DNA of 64,000 nucleotides. It comes from JACMJL01 sp963791805 (GTDB lineage Bacteria > Bacillota > Clostridia > Clostridiales > Clostridiaceae). Every line of letters begins with the position of its first letter. The stretch's first letter is position 1. The notes under the pieces were generated by a model that did not search any database, was not told the origin of the DNA, and worked only from the letters and a program-made list of their open reading frames with translations. Shown here piece after piece: positions 54,556 to 62,724 of this stretch. Both the position numbers and the translations under genes were made by a program. Location: assembly GCA_963791805.1 (NCBI GenBank), contig CAWBTU010000006.1:1736001-1800000 (forward strand), given 5' to 3'.

Positions 54556-55253
54556 TAGCATCTATATATCTTTTTGTCTGCCCTAATATGCTCTTTCCAT
54601 TTACAACAATCGTTTAGATGCAGCATAACATGACGTGTTGGTGGCATGAGCAGAATCCCTGCAACATCTTTTTTGCGCCAAAACTCCAAAAGCCAAATTG
54701 AATCTTCCTGCTCAGTCACGCCACCACTATCAAGTATTCTCTCTAAGTCAATTGGTGAAATTTTTCGTTTCATATCCTCACCTTGCAAATTATTGATAAT
54801 TTCTTTTGTACTCTCTGTAACCGCATTCCAATAACAGAGCATTTCTTTAATATTGACACTATGACTAAAGTAAATGATTTCATCATCAGTTAATGCATTT
54901 CCAGTATCTGTGAAAGAAACATTCATTCTTGATTTCCATTCCTCATTAAATAGCTGATTCTTCCTCGCAACTAACATATTCATTGTTAAATCTTCAATTC
55001 TTGCAATATGCCATATAACCCATGCAATTGTTTCATCTTTAGTTTTAGGCATAATTGCATATTCATTTTCTTTTAAATCTCTTATGAGATTATCAACTTC
55101 ATTTTGGATAGTTCCCTCAGTTTGTGACAAATGTAGGTTTGCATGAATATCTAAAAACAAAAATTTCGCTTGTGATATCTCATCTTTCTTACGTATAATT
55201 TTACCTAATTCTTTATGCTTCTCACTTAACTTTTCTCCAAAATATTTCATCAT
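54555..55253 (-). CDS. DinB-family protein (array unit)
   Basis: About 232 residues from the ATG pair after GTGGGGGAAT. It is a four-helix DinB-type protein: TIAWVIWHIARIEDLTMNML (first metal His) and MPPTRHVMLHLNDCCKW (third His). The family includes thiol S-transferases; substrate unknown. Both flanks are array spacers and the stop codon is part of the conserved flank. Confidence 0.8.
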   Translation of the reverse strand: MMKYFGEKLSEKHKELGKIIRKKDEISQAKFLFLDIHANLHLSQTEGTIQNEVDNLIRDLKENEYAIMPKTKDETIAWVIWHIARIEDLTMNMLVARKNQLFNEEWKSRMNVSFTDTGNALTDDEIIYFSHSVNIKEMLCYWNAVTESTKEIINNLQGEDMKRKISPIDLERILDSGGVTEQEDSIWLLEFWRKKDVAGILLMPPTRHVMLHLNDCCKWKEHIRADKKIYRC

Positions 55254-55343
55254 ATTCCCCCACACAAATTACTATTTATTGTGTTGTTTTAAATCTTTTA
55301 CCTACCCGTGTGACACAAAATGCTCACATTGTAATTGACTTTA

Positions 55344-55373
55344 AATATACCATAAAATAACTATTTTTATCAA
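55344..55373 (-). promoter_or_regulatory. Spacer promoter for the DinB gene
   Basis: Minus strand TTGATA - 18 bases - TATATT with TGG extension, about 90 bases before the DinB start. Confidence 0.65.
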
Positions 55374-55483
55374 CTTACCTAGCATCATTCTTACCCTGTA
55401 TTTCTGCATCACACAACCTGTCCAATAGTCATTTATCTTGTCCAACGCCATGTAATGCAGTTAATAAATGCAATTTTATATTT

Positions 55484-55680
55484 TCATTGAGCCTCCATCA
55501 ATCCATTAAATATACTAACCTGCCTATCAGCATTATGTATCAACTTAAAATCCTCTTTAGTAAATCCCTCAAGAAAATTAGGTATTGGACCCATAGTATG
55601 CTCCCATCCATGGCCTAAGGTACCTATTAACTCATCCCATCCCTTAACATCCTCTTTTTTAAAAGCAACAAAATCTGTTC
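55484..55680 (-). pseudogene. Gene fragment inside a spacer, unknown family
   Basis: A 64-codon open stretch without start reads FVAFKKEDVKGWDELIGTLG, HGWEHTMGPIPNFLEGFTKE and DFKLIHNADRQVSIFNGLME AQ, then TGA. It is coding-like and bounded by spacer sequence on both sides, so it is probably what is left of a former array gene. Confidence 0.55.
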
Positions 55681-55847
55681 AAAATAAATAAATTCAACTC
55701 TAAAAATATAAACAGTCTCAGCTTTTTATTTGAAGCTGAGACTGTTTATATTTAAATTGAATTTCTTTTGATTGAACATTATAAGAAATAAATAACATAT
55801 CTGAATCAAAAATTATGTTATATCAACTCTAAAAATTGAAATTTGTC

Positions 55848-56280
55848 TTATATCCACTGTATAAACGCAGTTTTATCATTTTGATTATATCCTGCTTGTT
55901 CATAGAAATTTAGTGTGCTTTCTTTTTGAGCCTGTTAATAACATTAATTTATAACAATTCTCTTTAACTGCTATTTCTTTTGCATAATTTAAACAAGCTG
56001 TTGCCAATCCTTTTTTTCTATAGTCTTTATTAGTTACTACATTTTCAATAAAAGCATATGGTCGTTGATTATGTGTCAAATTAGGTATTATCACGCACAC
56101 ACATGAAGACACTATCTTTCCATCTTCCTCTGCAATAATAATATGATGTTCTTTATCTTTCAAAATTCTATTCCATAACTCCATTACTTGGGGCGTTTTT
56201 TCTGGCATTGGATTATCATCCATTTGCATATATAGTTCCATTAACCCATTAAAATCTTCTTTTACTATTTCTCTTATCAT
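55848..56280 (-). pseudogene. GNAT acetyltransferase, frameshift near the 3' end
   Basis: Residues 1-115 are a normal GNAT (MIREIVKEDFNGLMELYMQM, ENVVTNKDYRKKGLATACLN with the RKKGLA acetyl-CoA loop). After LLTGSK the frame goes to RKHTKFL and stops at 55900, while one frame over it continues KESTLNFYEQAGYNQNDKTA FIQWI to TAA at 55848. Loss of one A from an A-run (CAAAAAGAAAGC) explains this. The intact protein would be about 143 residues. Confidence 0.85.
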
Positions 56281-56297
56281 ACCATCATCCTTTCAAA

Positions 56298-56362
56298 TTA
56301 CTATTTATTGAGTTGTTTTAAATCTTTTGGCTAATTTTTACACAAATTAAAAATTAGAACTT
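56298..56362. repeat. Partial spacer with element E hairpin
   Basis: Gene-proximal block AAATTACTATTTATTGAGTT GTTTTAAATC followed directly by GGCTAATTTTTACACAAATT AAAAATTAG. Promoter and terminator palindrome are absent. Confidence 0.65.
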
Positions 56363-56838
56363 TAAGATTGCATTAAATTTCTAAGAAAATCAGCTGTTGA
56401 TAAAACTTCTTTTATATTTTTTTCATTCTTCATATTTAATTTTACATATTGCATAATTTTTCTAATATCAGTTAATGAATTTTCAAATAACTCATTCATC
56501 CAATTATATTTTGGAAAAAGCCATACATGAAAGTGGTTTGAACGTTCTTCTTGAATAATAACTACTTCATTGATATCACTAATCTCATTTAAAGCTAATC
56601 TAGATTTATATATTAGGTTACTAAGTTCTGATACTTCATCTAAAGTTAATTGAGCAATTGATTTTATGTGTTTTTTTGATGCTATAATGAGAAAGCCCTT
56701 TAGAGGAATTTCTAAATCTTGTTGTATAAAAAAATTCTCTGTTTCCTTTATAATTCCGCCTGAAGGTATAATATTACCTTTACCTATTTCACAAGCTATA
56801 CATTCAGACTCCCACTCATTATTCATAAAATCTTTCAT
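56362..56838 (-). CDS. HIT-like protein (array unit)
   Basis: 158 residues. An N-terminal Cys pair (ECIACEIGKGNIIP) as in zinc-containing HIT proteins, LKGFLIIASKKHIKSIAQL, and the histidine triad region RSNHFHVWLFPKY. The third His of the classic HxHxH is replaced, so it is HIT-like. Such proteins hydrolyse nucleotide conjugates. GGGAG before the start. Confidence 0.75.
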   Translation of the reverse strand: MKDFMNNEWESECIACEIGKGNIIPSGGIIKETENFFIQQDLEIPLKGFLIIASKKHIKSIAQLTLDEVSELSNLIYKSRLALNEISDINEVVIIQEERSNHFHVWLFPKYNWMNELFENSLTDIRKIMQYVKLNMKNEKNIKEVLSTADFLRNLMQS

Positions 56839-56884
56839 TATAATTCACTCCCTCATGATGGTTTATTACAATCTAAGAATATTC

Positions 56885-56945
56885 TGTAATAAAAAATTAG
56901 CACCCCTAAGATCGTTACGAAACAAAGTTGATCTTGCTACGAAAC
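56885..56945. repeat. Element E, right part
   Basis: AAAAAATTAGCACCCCTAAG, ATCGTTACGAAACAAAGTTG ATCTTGCTAC, between the HIT and methyltransferase genes. Confidence 0.65.
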
Positions 56946-56950
56946 TCATA

Positions 56951-57721
56951 TTACAGTTTTCTTGCTTTAATACAAAAAGAAATCGGAATCATCTTGGCTT
57001 TCTTGGTTTTGTCGCTAACATCTCCAACTGCTTCCATGGTTTCTTTATCAGTCTGCTCAACCATTTCTTCAACAGCAAATCCTGCTTTTGCTAAAGCGTT
57101 GATATATGTTGATATTTTTCGATTACATAATATTATTTTACTTCCATCAACTGGCATGCTGAAGTATGATTCATCAAAATAGCTTTTATTAAAAATCAAG
57201 GCGTCATTTTCTATAACATTTTTGCGTTGGCTACATGACCAAGCTACGCAGTAATTCAATGTATGATGCCAACTGAATATAAATATACCGTCTTTTTTTA
57301 GATAAGATGCTATCTTTTCGAACGTACCTTGCAGGTCTGTTGTCCAACCGATTCCGTATATGGAATAAACGAAGTCAAAATAATTTTTCGGGATATCCAT
57401 GTCTGCTTCCATGGGTGAACAAATAAATTTCGCTGTATACCCATGCTCTTTTAAATAAGCATCAGCATTTTCTATTTGTTTGTTGGACATATCCACTCCC
57501 CACAATTCAGAGGCATTTCTATCAGCGTGGTATTTTAAAGAGTGACCACTGCCACAACATATTTCCAACAACTTTTTACCCGAAACATCGCCAAACAAAT
57601 GTAAATCATCCTCTGTCACAAATTTCACTCCATATGTTGGAAGTGCCGTAGTCCCAAACCATAAATCTGCATTTGAGTCCCAATATATTTTATTGGTTTT
57701 TAATATTTCATCCTTGTCCAT
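56951..57721 (-). CDS. Class I SAM methyltransferase (array unit)
   Basis: 256 residues, GGAGGGC upstream. Motif I GKKLLEICCGSGHSLKYHAD, acidic loop WGVDMSNKQIENA, motif IV YFDFVYSIYGIGWTTDLQGT. The family is type 11/25 methyltransferase; substrate unknown. It differs from the methyltransferase at 45770 and is not a duplicate. Confidence 0.85.
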   Translation of the reverse strand: MDKDEILKTNKIYWDSNADLWFGTTALPTYGVKFVTEDDLHLFGDVSGKKLLEICCGSGHSLKYHADRNASELWGVDMSNKQIENADAYLKEHGYTAKFICSPMEADMDIPKNYFDFVYSIYGIGWTTDLQGTFEKIASYLKKDGIFIFSWHHTLNYCVAWSCSQRKNVIENDALIFNKSYFDESYFSMPVDGSKIILCNRKISTYINALAKAGFAVEEMVEQTDKETMEAVGDVSDKTKKAKMIPISFCIKARKL

Positions 57722-57784
57722 TAAATGTATGCCCTCCTATGATATAAATTATCTTCAGTTCTAAATTGTCCAACAAATTTAATA

Positions 57785-58146
57785 TTTATTGAGTTGTTTT
57801 AAATCTTTTTCAAGTATAAGATTTACATTATTCTTTAGAATTCTTTGCATCACTTTCAATACTTACATCATTAATTTTAGTGATAATCCACTTGGTATCT
57901 ATCTTATTTACAGTTACTTGTCCATGAATATCTTTATCCTTTTGCATATTTTCATCTGTAAATGTAAGTCTTACCTTTCCATCAAAATTGTACACTATTG
58001 AACCATCATCTTCATTTATATACTTTCCTTTTCATATATGATCCCCAATATTATTAATGAACAATAAATTACCGATACGTTACAATAAGAAAGCTATGCA
58101 ATAACTGAATCTAAAATAATGCTACTTCAACTTTACAAATTGGAAT
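57785..58146. repeat. Broken array spacer around a gene fragment
   Basis: 57785-57810 carries the gene-proximal block (TTATTGAGTTGTTTTAAATC) and 58095-58146 the 3' flank (TAACTGAATCTAAAAT...TTTACAAATTGGAATTTA). Between them lies a gene fragment; promoter and terminator palindrome are gone. Confidence 0.6.
57828..58028 (-). pseudogene. C-terminal fragment of unknown gene
   Basis: Open frame bounded by TGA upstream: KYINEDDGSIVYNFDGKVRL, TFTDENMQKDKDIHGQVTVN and KIDTKWIITKINDVSIESDA, then TAA. It resembles the beta-rich end of an exported lipoprotein-like protein. No start codon or ribosome site fits. Confidence 0.5.
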
Positions 58147-59052
58147 TTAACTGTGGATTGCTTTAATATATCGTATATTTTTTATAATCATGTCTGATTT
58201 CCACCAATTCTTGCTAATATTCCATTGTTCAAGATAATCTGCCCATGACCATGTAATACCCCATGTACCATCTGATTCTTGAGTATTTAAAATAAACTCA
58301 CATTCATAATTGCATATTTCTTTATTCTCCATATAGAAATCACTGGTTTTAGAGCCTATGAATAAAGATGGTTTACATACATAATCAACTGCCCACTTTG
58401 ATGTGTCGTATGTTATAACATGTTGAATCTGTTCGTGTAGTAAAGTACTGAATTCTTCCATATCTAGGAGCTTATTCATTGAGCTTTCTTTTATATACTC
58501 ATACAATTCAACAAAGCAAGAAACAGTGTGCATAGATTCCATAGGAAAATGTATCTTAAAATAACTGTATGCTTCTTTAGCAAGAACACAGGCTAATTCA
58601 AAAATTTTGCTATTCTTATCTGCAAATTTCAATATAAAACCAATAAAACATGCTGTAGGATTATATGTTGTTTCTTCAGAAGGTTTGAAATTCCACCAGG
58701 GTGCATGTGGATAATCATTGTTAGTAGCCACTGTATTTGACCATGTATGTCCATCAAAGTCCTTTCCCAAGGACAAGTAGTTCAATATACCTTGTATAAT
58801 AGGGTGATTTTTATCCTTCAGATTTATCTCTTTGATGATTTCTGTGGCAACCCACGTTTGCACTGGAGATGAATTAGGATTCCAACAATCTGGCTCAAGT
58901 GCATTTCCAAATCCACCATCCTCATTTTGGTATGCAATTAATGTTGTCAGTACATCTTCCTTGCTCCCGTTTTCAAACAGGTATTTCCATCTTGCTATAT
59001 CAAGTGGTCTAGCATTCTTATAAATAAAACTCCTAGCCTGTTCATATTTCAT
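58147..59052 (-). CDS. Terpene-cyclase/prenyltransferase-like alpha-alpha barrel protein
   Basis: 301 residues from the ATG after GGAGGTTTGATT (MKYEQARSFIYKNARPLDIA). It has QW-like repeats: AYQNEDGGFGNALEPDCW near residue 45 and NTQESDGTWGITWSWADYLE near residue 265, with HAPWWNFKPSEE between them, suggesting a toroid related to squalene-hopene cyclase or prenyltransferase subunits. At 300 residues it is about half a cyclase and lacks a DxDD motif, so a non-catalytic or sugar-binding role is possible. The stop codon is formed by the conserved flank. Confidence 0.65.
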   Translation of the reverse strand: MKYEQARSFIYKNARPLDIARWKYLFENGSKEDVLTTLIAYQNEDGGFGNALEPDCWNPNSSPVQTWVATEIIKEINLKDKNHPIIQGILNYLSLGKDFDGHTWSNTVATNNDYPHAPWWNFKPSEETTYNPTACFIGFILKFADKNSKIFELACVLAKEAYSYFKIHFPMESMHTVSCFVELYEYIKESSMNKLLDMEEFSTLLHEQIQHVITYDTSKWAVDYVCKPSLFIGSKTSDFYMENKEICNYECEFILNTQESDGTWGITWSWADYLEQWNISKNWWKSDMIIKNIRYIKAIHS

Positions 59053-59117
59053 AATCAAACCTCCATATTATATCTGTGATAAATTAATATTTATATCGCT
59101 CAACCTTAAACTGAAAT

Positions 59118-59543
59118 TTATGGTTCTAGTTCCTTAAATAAAAAGCGTAATGACATTACTGTTTTAGATATTTTATATTTACTTTCTAAAGATACTAATT
59201 TAGGGTTTTCCACTAAATCAATAACTTCTTTTTCACTTACTCCAGACATTATTGCAATTGTTTCTGCCGAAATACTATGATATTCTAATAACACCTGCAA
59301 AAATGCTCCAATTTTAAAATCAGCATCATCTTTTCCACTAAGTTCAATCATAGAAATTAAATTAGACATTTTATAAAAGTCTTTCGAATTTTCAAATAGT
59401 TTTTTTTCATCTTGACTTATAATAACTTCTTTTTTTACATCTAATAGTTTTGAAAGCACATCTATATTAAATTTGTATTTTTCAATCAATAGTTGCAACT
59501 CTTCCATCACATCTTTTTTAGTTACCGCTTTCACATCTTCCAT
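59118..59543 (-). CDS. Unknown helical protein, possible HTH
   Basis: 141 residues from ATG after AAGGTGAACAAT (MEDVKAVTKKDVMEELQLLI). It is all-helical; SAETIAIMSGVSEKEVIDLV and ISKTVMSLRFLFKELE resemble a pair of divergent helix-turn-helix domains, the first half (NIDVLSKLLDVKKEVII) repeating the same pattern. DNA binding is a guess. Only 20 bases separate it from the kinase gene upstream, so the two are probably co-transcribed. Confidence 0.55.
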   Translation of the reverse strand: MEDVKAVTKKDVMEELQLLIEKYKFNIDVLSKLLDVKKEVIISQDEKKLFENSKDFYKMSNLISMIELSGKDDADFKIGAFLQVLLEYHSISAETIAIMSGVSEKEVIDLVENPKLVSLESKYKISKTVMSLRFLFKELEP

Positions 59544-59572
59544 ATTGTTCACCTTTCTTACAAAGTAAATTA

Positions 59573-60100
59573 CTATTTATTGAGTTGTTTTAAATCACAA
59601 ATAAACTTATCTATTTCTGATGAATTATTAAAAATAATAACGTTGTTTTGACTTGAATATCTTTTTAACTTCTTTAATATTTCTGGTCTTTCATTTTTGT
59701 TATAATTCCACACCCACCTGATAAAATCCCAATTCAATTGTTCTGGACATCCTTCATTCATATCTGGTCTTGACTTACCATGATACATGAATCTACGCTT
59801 TAAAATTCTATACAAACAAAGATATGTTGGCATATTAAGAAATATAATTGTGTCTGCATTTTCTAATCTAATATCCAATGTTCTTCCATAATTTCCATCA
59901 ATAATCCATTGTTGTTTAACAACAAGATTTCTTATTATATCATCCCATTGATTTTGGGGAGTTTCAACCCAACCTGGCTTCCAATATAACACATCCAAAT
60001 GATATACAGAAATATCTAATATTTCTTCAAGTTTACGTGAAAAAGTTGACTTTCCTGCTCCACCACATCCGATTACAGCAATTTTATTCATGTTCATCAA
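59573..60100 (-). CDS. P-loop kinase, topology-modulation/adenylate-kinase-like
   Basis: 175 residues. P-loop IAVIGCGGAGKSTFSRKLEE, then VYHLDVLYWKPGWVETP and QWIIDGNYGRTLDIRLENAD, the FlaR/topology modulation pattern. The start has several candidates (TTG, ATG, ATG within four codons). Its last codons GATTTAAAACAACTCAATAA ATAG (DLKQLNK) are the same bases as the gene-proximal block found upstream of five or more other array genes, where no kinase is present. Confidence 0.85.
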   Translation of the reverse strand: MMNMNKIAVIGCGGAGKSTFSRKLEEILDISVYHLDVLYWKPGWVETPQNQWDDIIRNLVVKQQWIIDGNYGRTLDIRLENADTIIFLNMPTYLCLYRILKRRFMYHGKSRPDMNEGCPEQLNWDFIRWVWNYNKNERPEILKKLKRYSSQNNVIIFNNSSEIDKFICDLKQLNK

Positions 60101-60149
60101 TCTACAAATCCTTTCTCTAAAAGCAGTTATTATTGTAGTGAGATATCTT

Positions 60150-60512
60150 ACAAGTGTGACACAACATACTCACATTGTAATTGACTCTAAATATACCATA
60201 AAATAACTTTTTTTATCAAATCCATTACCCACATTTCTGCATCATACATCTTGTCCAAAGCCATGTAATGCAGTTAATAAATGCTCTTTTATATTTTAAT
60301 TATGCCCCATCAATGAATTTTCTAATTTTTACACAAATGAAAAATTAGCACCCTAAGGTCCTTGGGAAACGAAAAATCTCAGCTTATCATTTGAAGCTGA
60401 GACTGTTTTTATTTAAATTTAATTTTCTTTTTGTTGAACATCATAAGAAGGATACGACAGAATTGAATCTAAAATTATATTATATCAGCCCTACCAAGTT
60501 AGAATTTTTGTC
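60150..60512. repeat. Array spacer copy, near-complete
   Basis: Core TTACAAGTGTGACACAACAT, promoter block, TTTCTGCATCATACATCTTG, GTCCAAAGCCATGTAATGCA, relic GTTAATAAATGCTCTTTTAT, element E (60312-60373), chimeric palindrome (60371-60415) and 3' flank. Confidence 0.85.
60190..60219 (-). promoter_or_regulatory. Spacer promoter for the kinase gene
   Basis: Minus strand TTGATA - 18 bases - TATATT with TGG extension, about 90 bases before the kinase start. Confidence 0.65.
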
Positions 60513-60540
60513 TTGCTTCACATTATAATCGTTCAACATT

Positions 60541-61122
60541 TCAATTATAACCCATAGCTTGTTTTACTTGTTGCATTTTTTCTGTATTAGTTAACATCTC
60601 TAGTAATTTGAATGCCACCTCAGGAGCTGTCTCAGGGCAATATGATGTAATAATGTTTTTATCAATCACAACTGGTTCATTTATAATATTAATGCCATAT
60701 TGAGCAAGTTCTCTTTGAGTCTTCCCATCATCCAAATGATATGTTGTTGCATTTCTTCCTTTAAGTACTCCACTCTCAGCTATTGCAAATGCAGCAACGC
60801 AGACACTTGCAATAGGCTTTTCATAATAGTCAAATTTTTTTATCAAGTCTAGTGTTCTAACGTCAAGGGCTTCCTCATTAAATCCAAATTCTCTAAATCC
60901 ACCTGGTATTGCTAATGCATCATAATCTTCAACGTTAATATCATCTATAAGAACATCCATAATCACAGAGACACCAAAAGTACTGGTAACAATTTTTTGA
61001 AAACCACACATATCAATTGAAATATTGCATTGATAGTCTTCTTTCGCCCATCCCATAACATCAACAAATGCACTAAACTCCAGTGTTTCAAATGCTTTTG
61101 CACATAACAATAGTATTTTCAT
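60541..61122 (-). CDS. DJ-1/PfpI family protein, second array member
   Basis: 193 residues from the ATG after GGAGTGAGACAT (MKILLLCAKAFETLEFSAFV). LAIPGGFREFGF and the nucleophile elbow ASVCVAAFAIAESG are the family marks, with HLDDGKTQRELAQYGINIIN following. It is of the 4-methyl-5(beta-hydroxyethyl)thiazole/YajL-like branch and only distantly related to the protein at 51065. Substrate unknown. Confidence 0.85.
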   Translation of the reverse strand: MKILLLCAKAFETLEFSAFVDVMGWAKEDYQCNISIDMCGFQKIVTSTFGVSVIMDVLIDDINVEDYDALAIPGGFREFGFNEEALDVRTLDLIKKFDYYEKPIASVCVAAFAIAESGVLKGRNATTYHLDDGKTQRELAQYGINIINEPVVIDKNIITSYCPETAPEVAFKLLEMLTNTEKMQQVKQAMGYN

Positions 61123-61289
61123 ATGTCTCACTCCATATCTCATTTTTATTATATATTGTATATAAATAATCTAACTGACAAATTTTTATTTGTTTATTTG
61201 CTTTACATCTTTCTTATGTCAAATTATTCTTACCCATTTGACACAACCTATGAAGATGACGAATTAACTATAAATGGAGACTATACTCA

Positions 61290-61688
61290 TTACTTTAATA
61301 TAAATTCGACTGCTTCTGAATAATTTTCTACTTGTTTCACAATAAAATACTTCTTAAATTCTTTCGTCCACATATCCATTTCTTCTTCTATTTCTTTAAC
61401 TTCACTCATTATAAACACAACATATTTACAATCCGTTTTTGCCATTTCTGGAAGCAAAAAAGAAAATCCCCATTCAACATCTGCTTTATCATCTTCAAAT
61501 CCATTTCTTGCATCAAACACAAAATTACTATTAGGATATTGTTTCATTAACCCTAACGCAAATGTTGTTGGCTTTCTATAATCATCTAAACAACAGAATT
61601 TCTTCCAAGTTAGAAATACTATATTATCCTTCTCAATATATTTAACATTACAAAATTCTGAATCAAATTTGATTCTACTATTATTCAT
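61290..61688 (-). CDS. SpoIIAA/STAS-like small protein (array unit)
   Basis: 132 residues from the ATG after GGAGGTTAATA (MNNSRIKFDSEFCNVKYIEK). The layout - a strand pair, IVFLTWKKFCCLDDYRKPTT, NSNFVFDARNGFED, KYVVFIMSEVKEIEEEMDMW, and a last helix - resembles STAS/SpoIIAA-like single-domain proteins. Not firmly assigned. Confidence 0.55.
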   Translation of the reverse strand: MNNSRIKFDSEFCNVKYIEKDNIVFLTWKKFCCLDDYRKPTTFALGLMKQYPNSNFVFDARNGFEDDKADVEWGFSFLLPEMAKTDCKYVVFIMSEVKEIEEEMDMWTKEFKKYFIVKQVENYSEAVEFILK

Positions 61689-61727
61689 TATTAACCTCCG
61701 AATTATATAAATAATTTTAACTTCGCT

Positions 61728-62064
61728 TTTTTTACCAATGTGACACACCCTGCTCACATTGTAATTAATTTTAAATATACCATAAAATAACTATTTTTAT
61801 CAACTCACCTAGCATCATTCTTACCCCACATTTCTGTATCACATAGCCTGTCCACCATTCATTTATTTTGTCCCAAGCCATGTAATGCAGTTAATAAATG
61901 CAATTTTATATTTTCATTATGCCCCCTCAATCAATTTTCAAATTTTCACACAAATGAAAAATTAGCACCCTAAGGTCCTTGCGAAACGAAAAATCTCAGC
62001 TTTTTACTTGAAGCTGAGACTGTTTCTATTTAAATTTAATTTTCTTTTAGTTGAACATTATTAG
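61728..62064. repeat. Array spacer copy, near-complete
   Basis: Core TTTACCAATGTGACACACCC TGC, promoter block, TTTCTGTATCACATAGCCTG, GTCCCAAGCCATGTAATGCA, relic GTTAATAAATGCAATTTTAT, element E (61936-61989), chimeric palindrome (61988-62032). It ends just before the acetyltransferase stop. Confidence 0.85.
61774..61803 (-). promoter_or_regulatory. Spacer promoter for the 61290 gene
   Basis: Minus strand TTGATA - 18 bases - TATATT with TGG extension, about 85 bases before the gene start. Confidence 0.65.
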
Positions 62065-62078
62065 AACATTGCATAACA

Positions 62079-62630
62079 TTAAATCTTTCTAATAACCCTG
62101 CATGGATTCCCTGCCGCAATTACATTATCAGGTATATCTTTAGTTACCACACTCCCTGCTCCTATGGTTACGTTATCTCCAATTTTCACTCCTGGACATA
62201 TTATTACTCCACCACCAACCCAAACATTATTTCCTATAAGTATTGGTTTACCATATTCTTTACCAGTGAGTCTTTCCATAGGATCAATAGGGTGAGTAGC
62301 AGTATAGATTTGAACATTTGGTGCTAAAAGTACATTATCCCCGATTTTAACCTTGTTCACATCGAGTATAGTGCACCCATAGTTAGCATAAAAATTTTCA
62401 CCTATCTCAATGTTATAACCATAATCACAATTAAAGGGTGCTTCAATCTCAAACAAACCTTTGGCAACAATCAATTGTTTTAAAATTTCCTGTCTTTTCT
62501 CTTTGTCAATCGGTCTTGTATGATTAAACTCAAAAGTTAAATTTCTTGCATAATTTCTTTCTTTAGTCAACTCTTCATCCCCAGCATTATAAAAATCACC
62601 TGCTAACATTTTTTCCTTTTGGCTCTTCAT
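62079..62630 (-). CDS. Maltose/galactoside O-acetyltransferase family
   Basis: 183 residues, GAGAGGAG upstream. N-terminal Mac domain (EKMLAGDFYNAGDEELTKER), then left-handed beta-helix hexapeptides: INIGENFYANYGCTILDVN-type repeats, YTATHPIDPMERLTGKEYGK with the catalytic His, and IGAGSVVTKDIPDNVIAAGN PCR. Length is normal. It acetylates a sugar with acetyl-CoA. Confidence 0.9.
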   Translation of the reverse strand: MKSQKEKMLAGDFYNAGDEELTKERNYARNLTFEFNHTRPIDKEKRQEILKQLIVAKGLFEIEAPFNCDYGYNIEIGENFYANYGCTILDVNKVKIGDNVLLAPNVQIYTATHPIDPMERLTGKEYGKPILIGNNVWVGGGVIICPGVKIGDNVTIGAGSVVTKDIPDNVIAAGNPCRVIRKI

Positions 62631-62724
62631 AATTTGTCTCCTCTCTTTAGTTCAATAATAATATTATCTTTACTCAAAAACGTAATATAAGAACATTGTA
62701 TATTAAAATTGTTATTAAATGTAC

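Larger units (their letters stand above)
55280..55847. repeat. Array spacer copy interrupted by a gene fragment
   Basis: 55266-55485 holds the gene-proximal block, core CCCGTGTGACACAAAATGCT, promoter block, TTTCTGCATCACACAACCTG and relic GCAGTTAATAAATGCAATTT. A fragment of an unrelated minus-strand gene follows (55484-55680), then the terminator palindrome (55702-55754) and the 3' flank. Confidence 0.8.

Noticed and set aside
61123..61323. Plus-strand frame between the DJ-1 gene and the STAS-like gene
   Set aside because: It overlaps the promoter region and the 3' end of a better-supported minus-strand gene and begins without a ribosome site.
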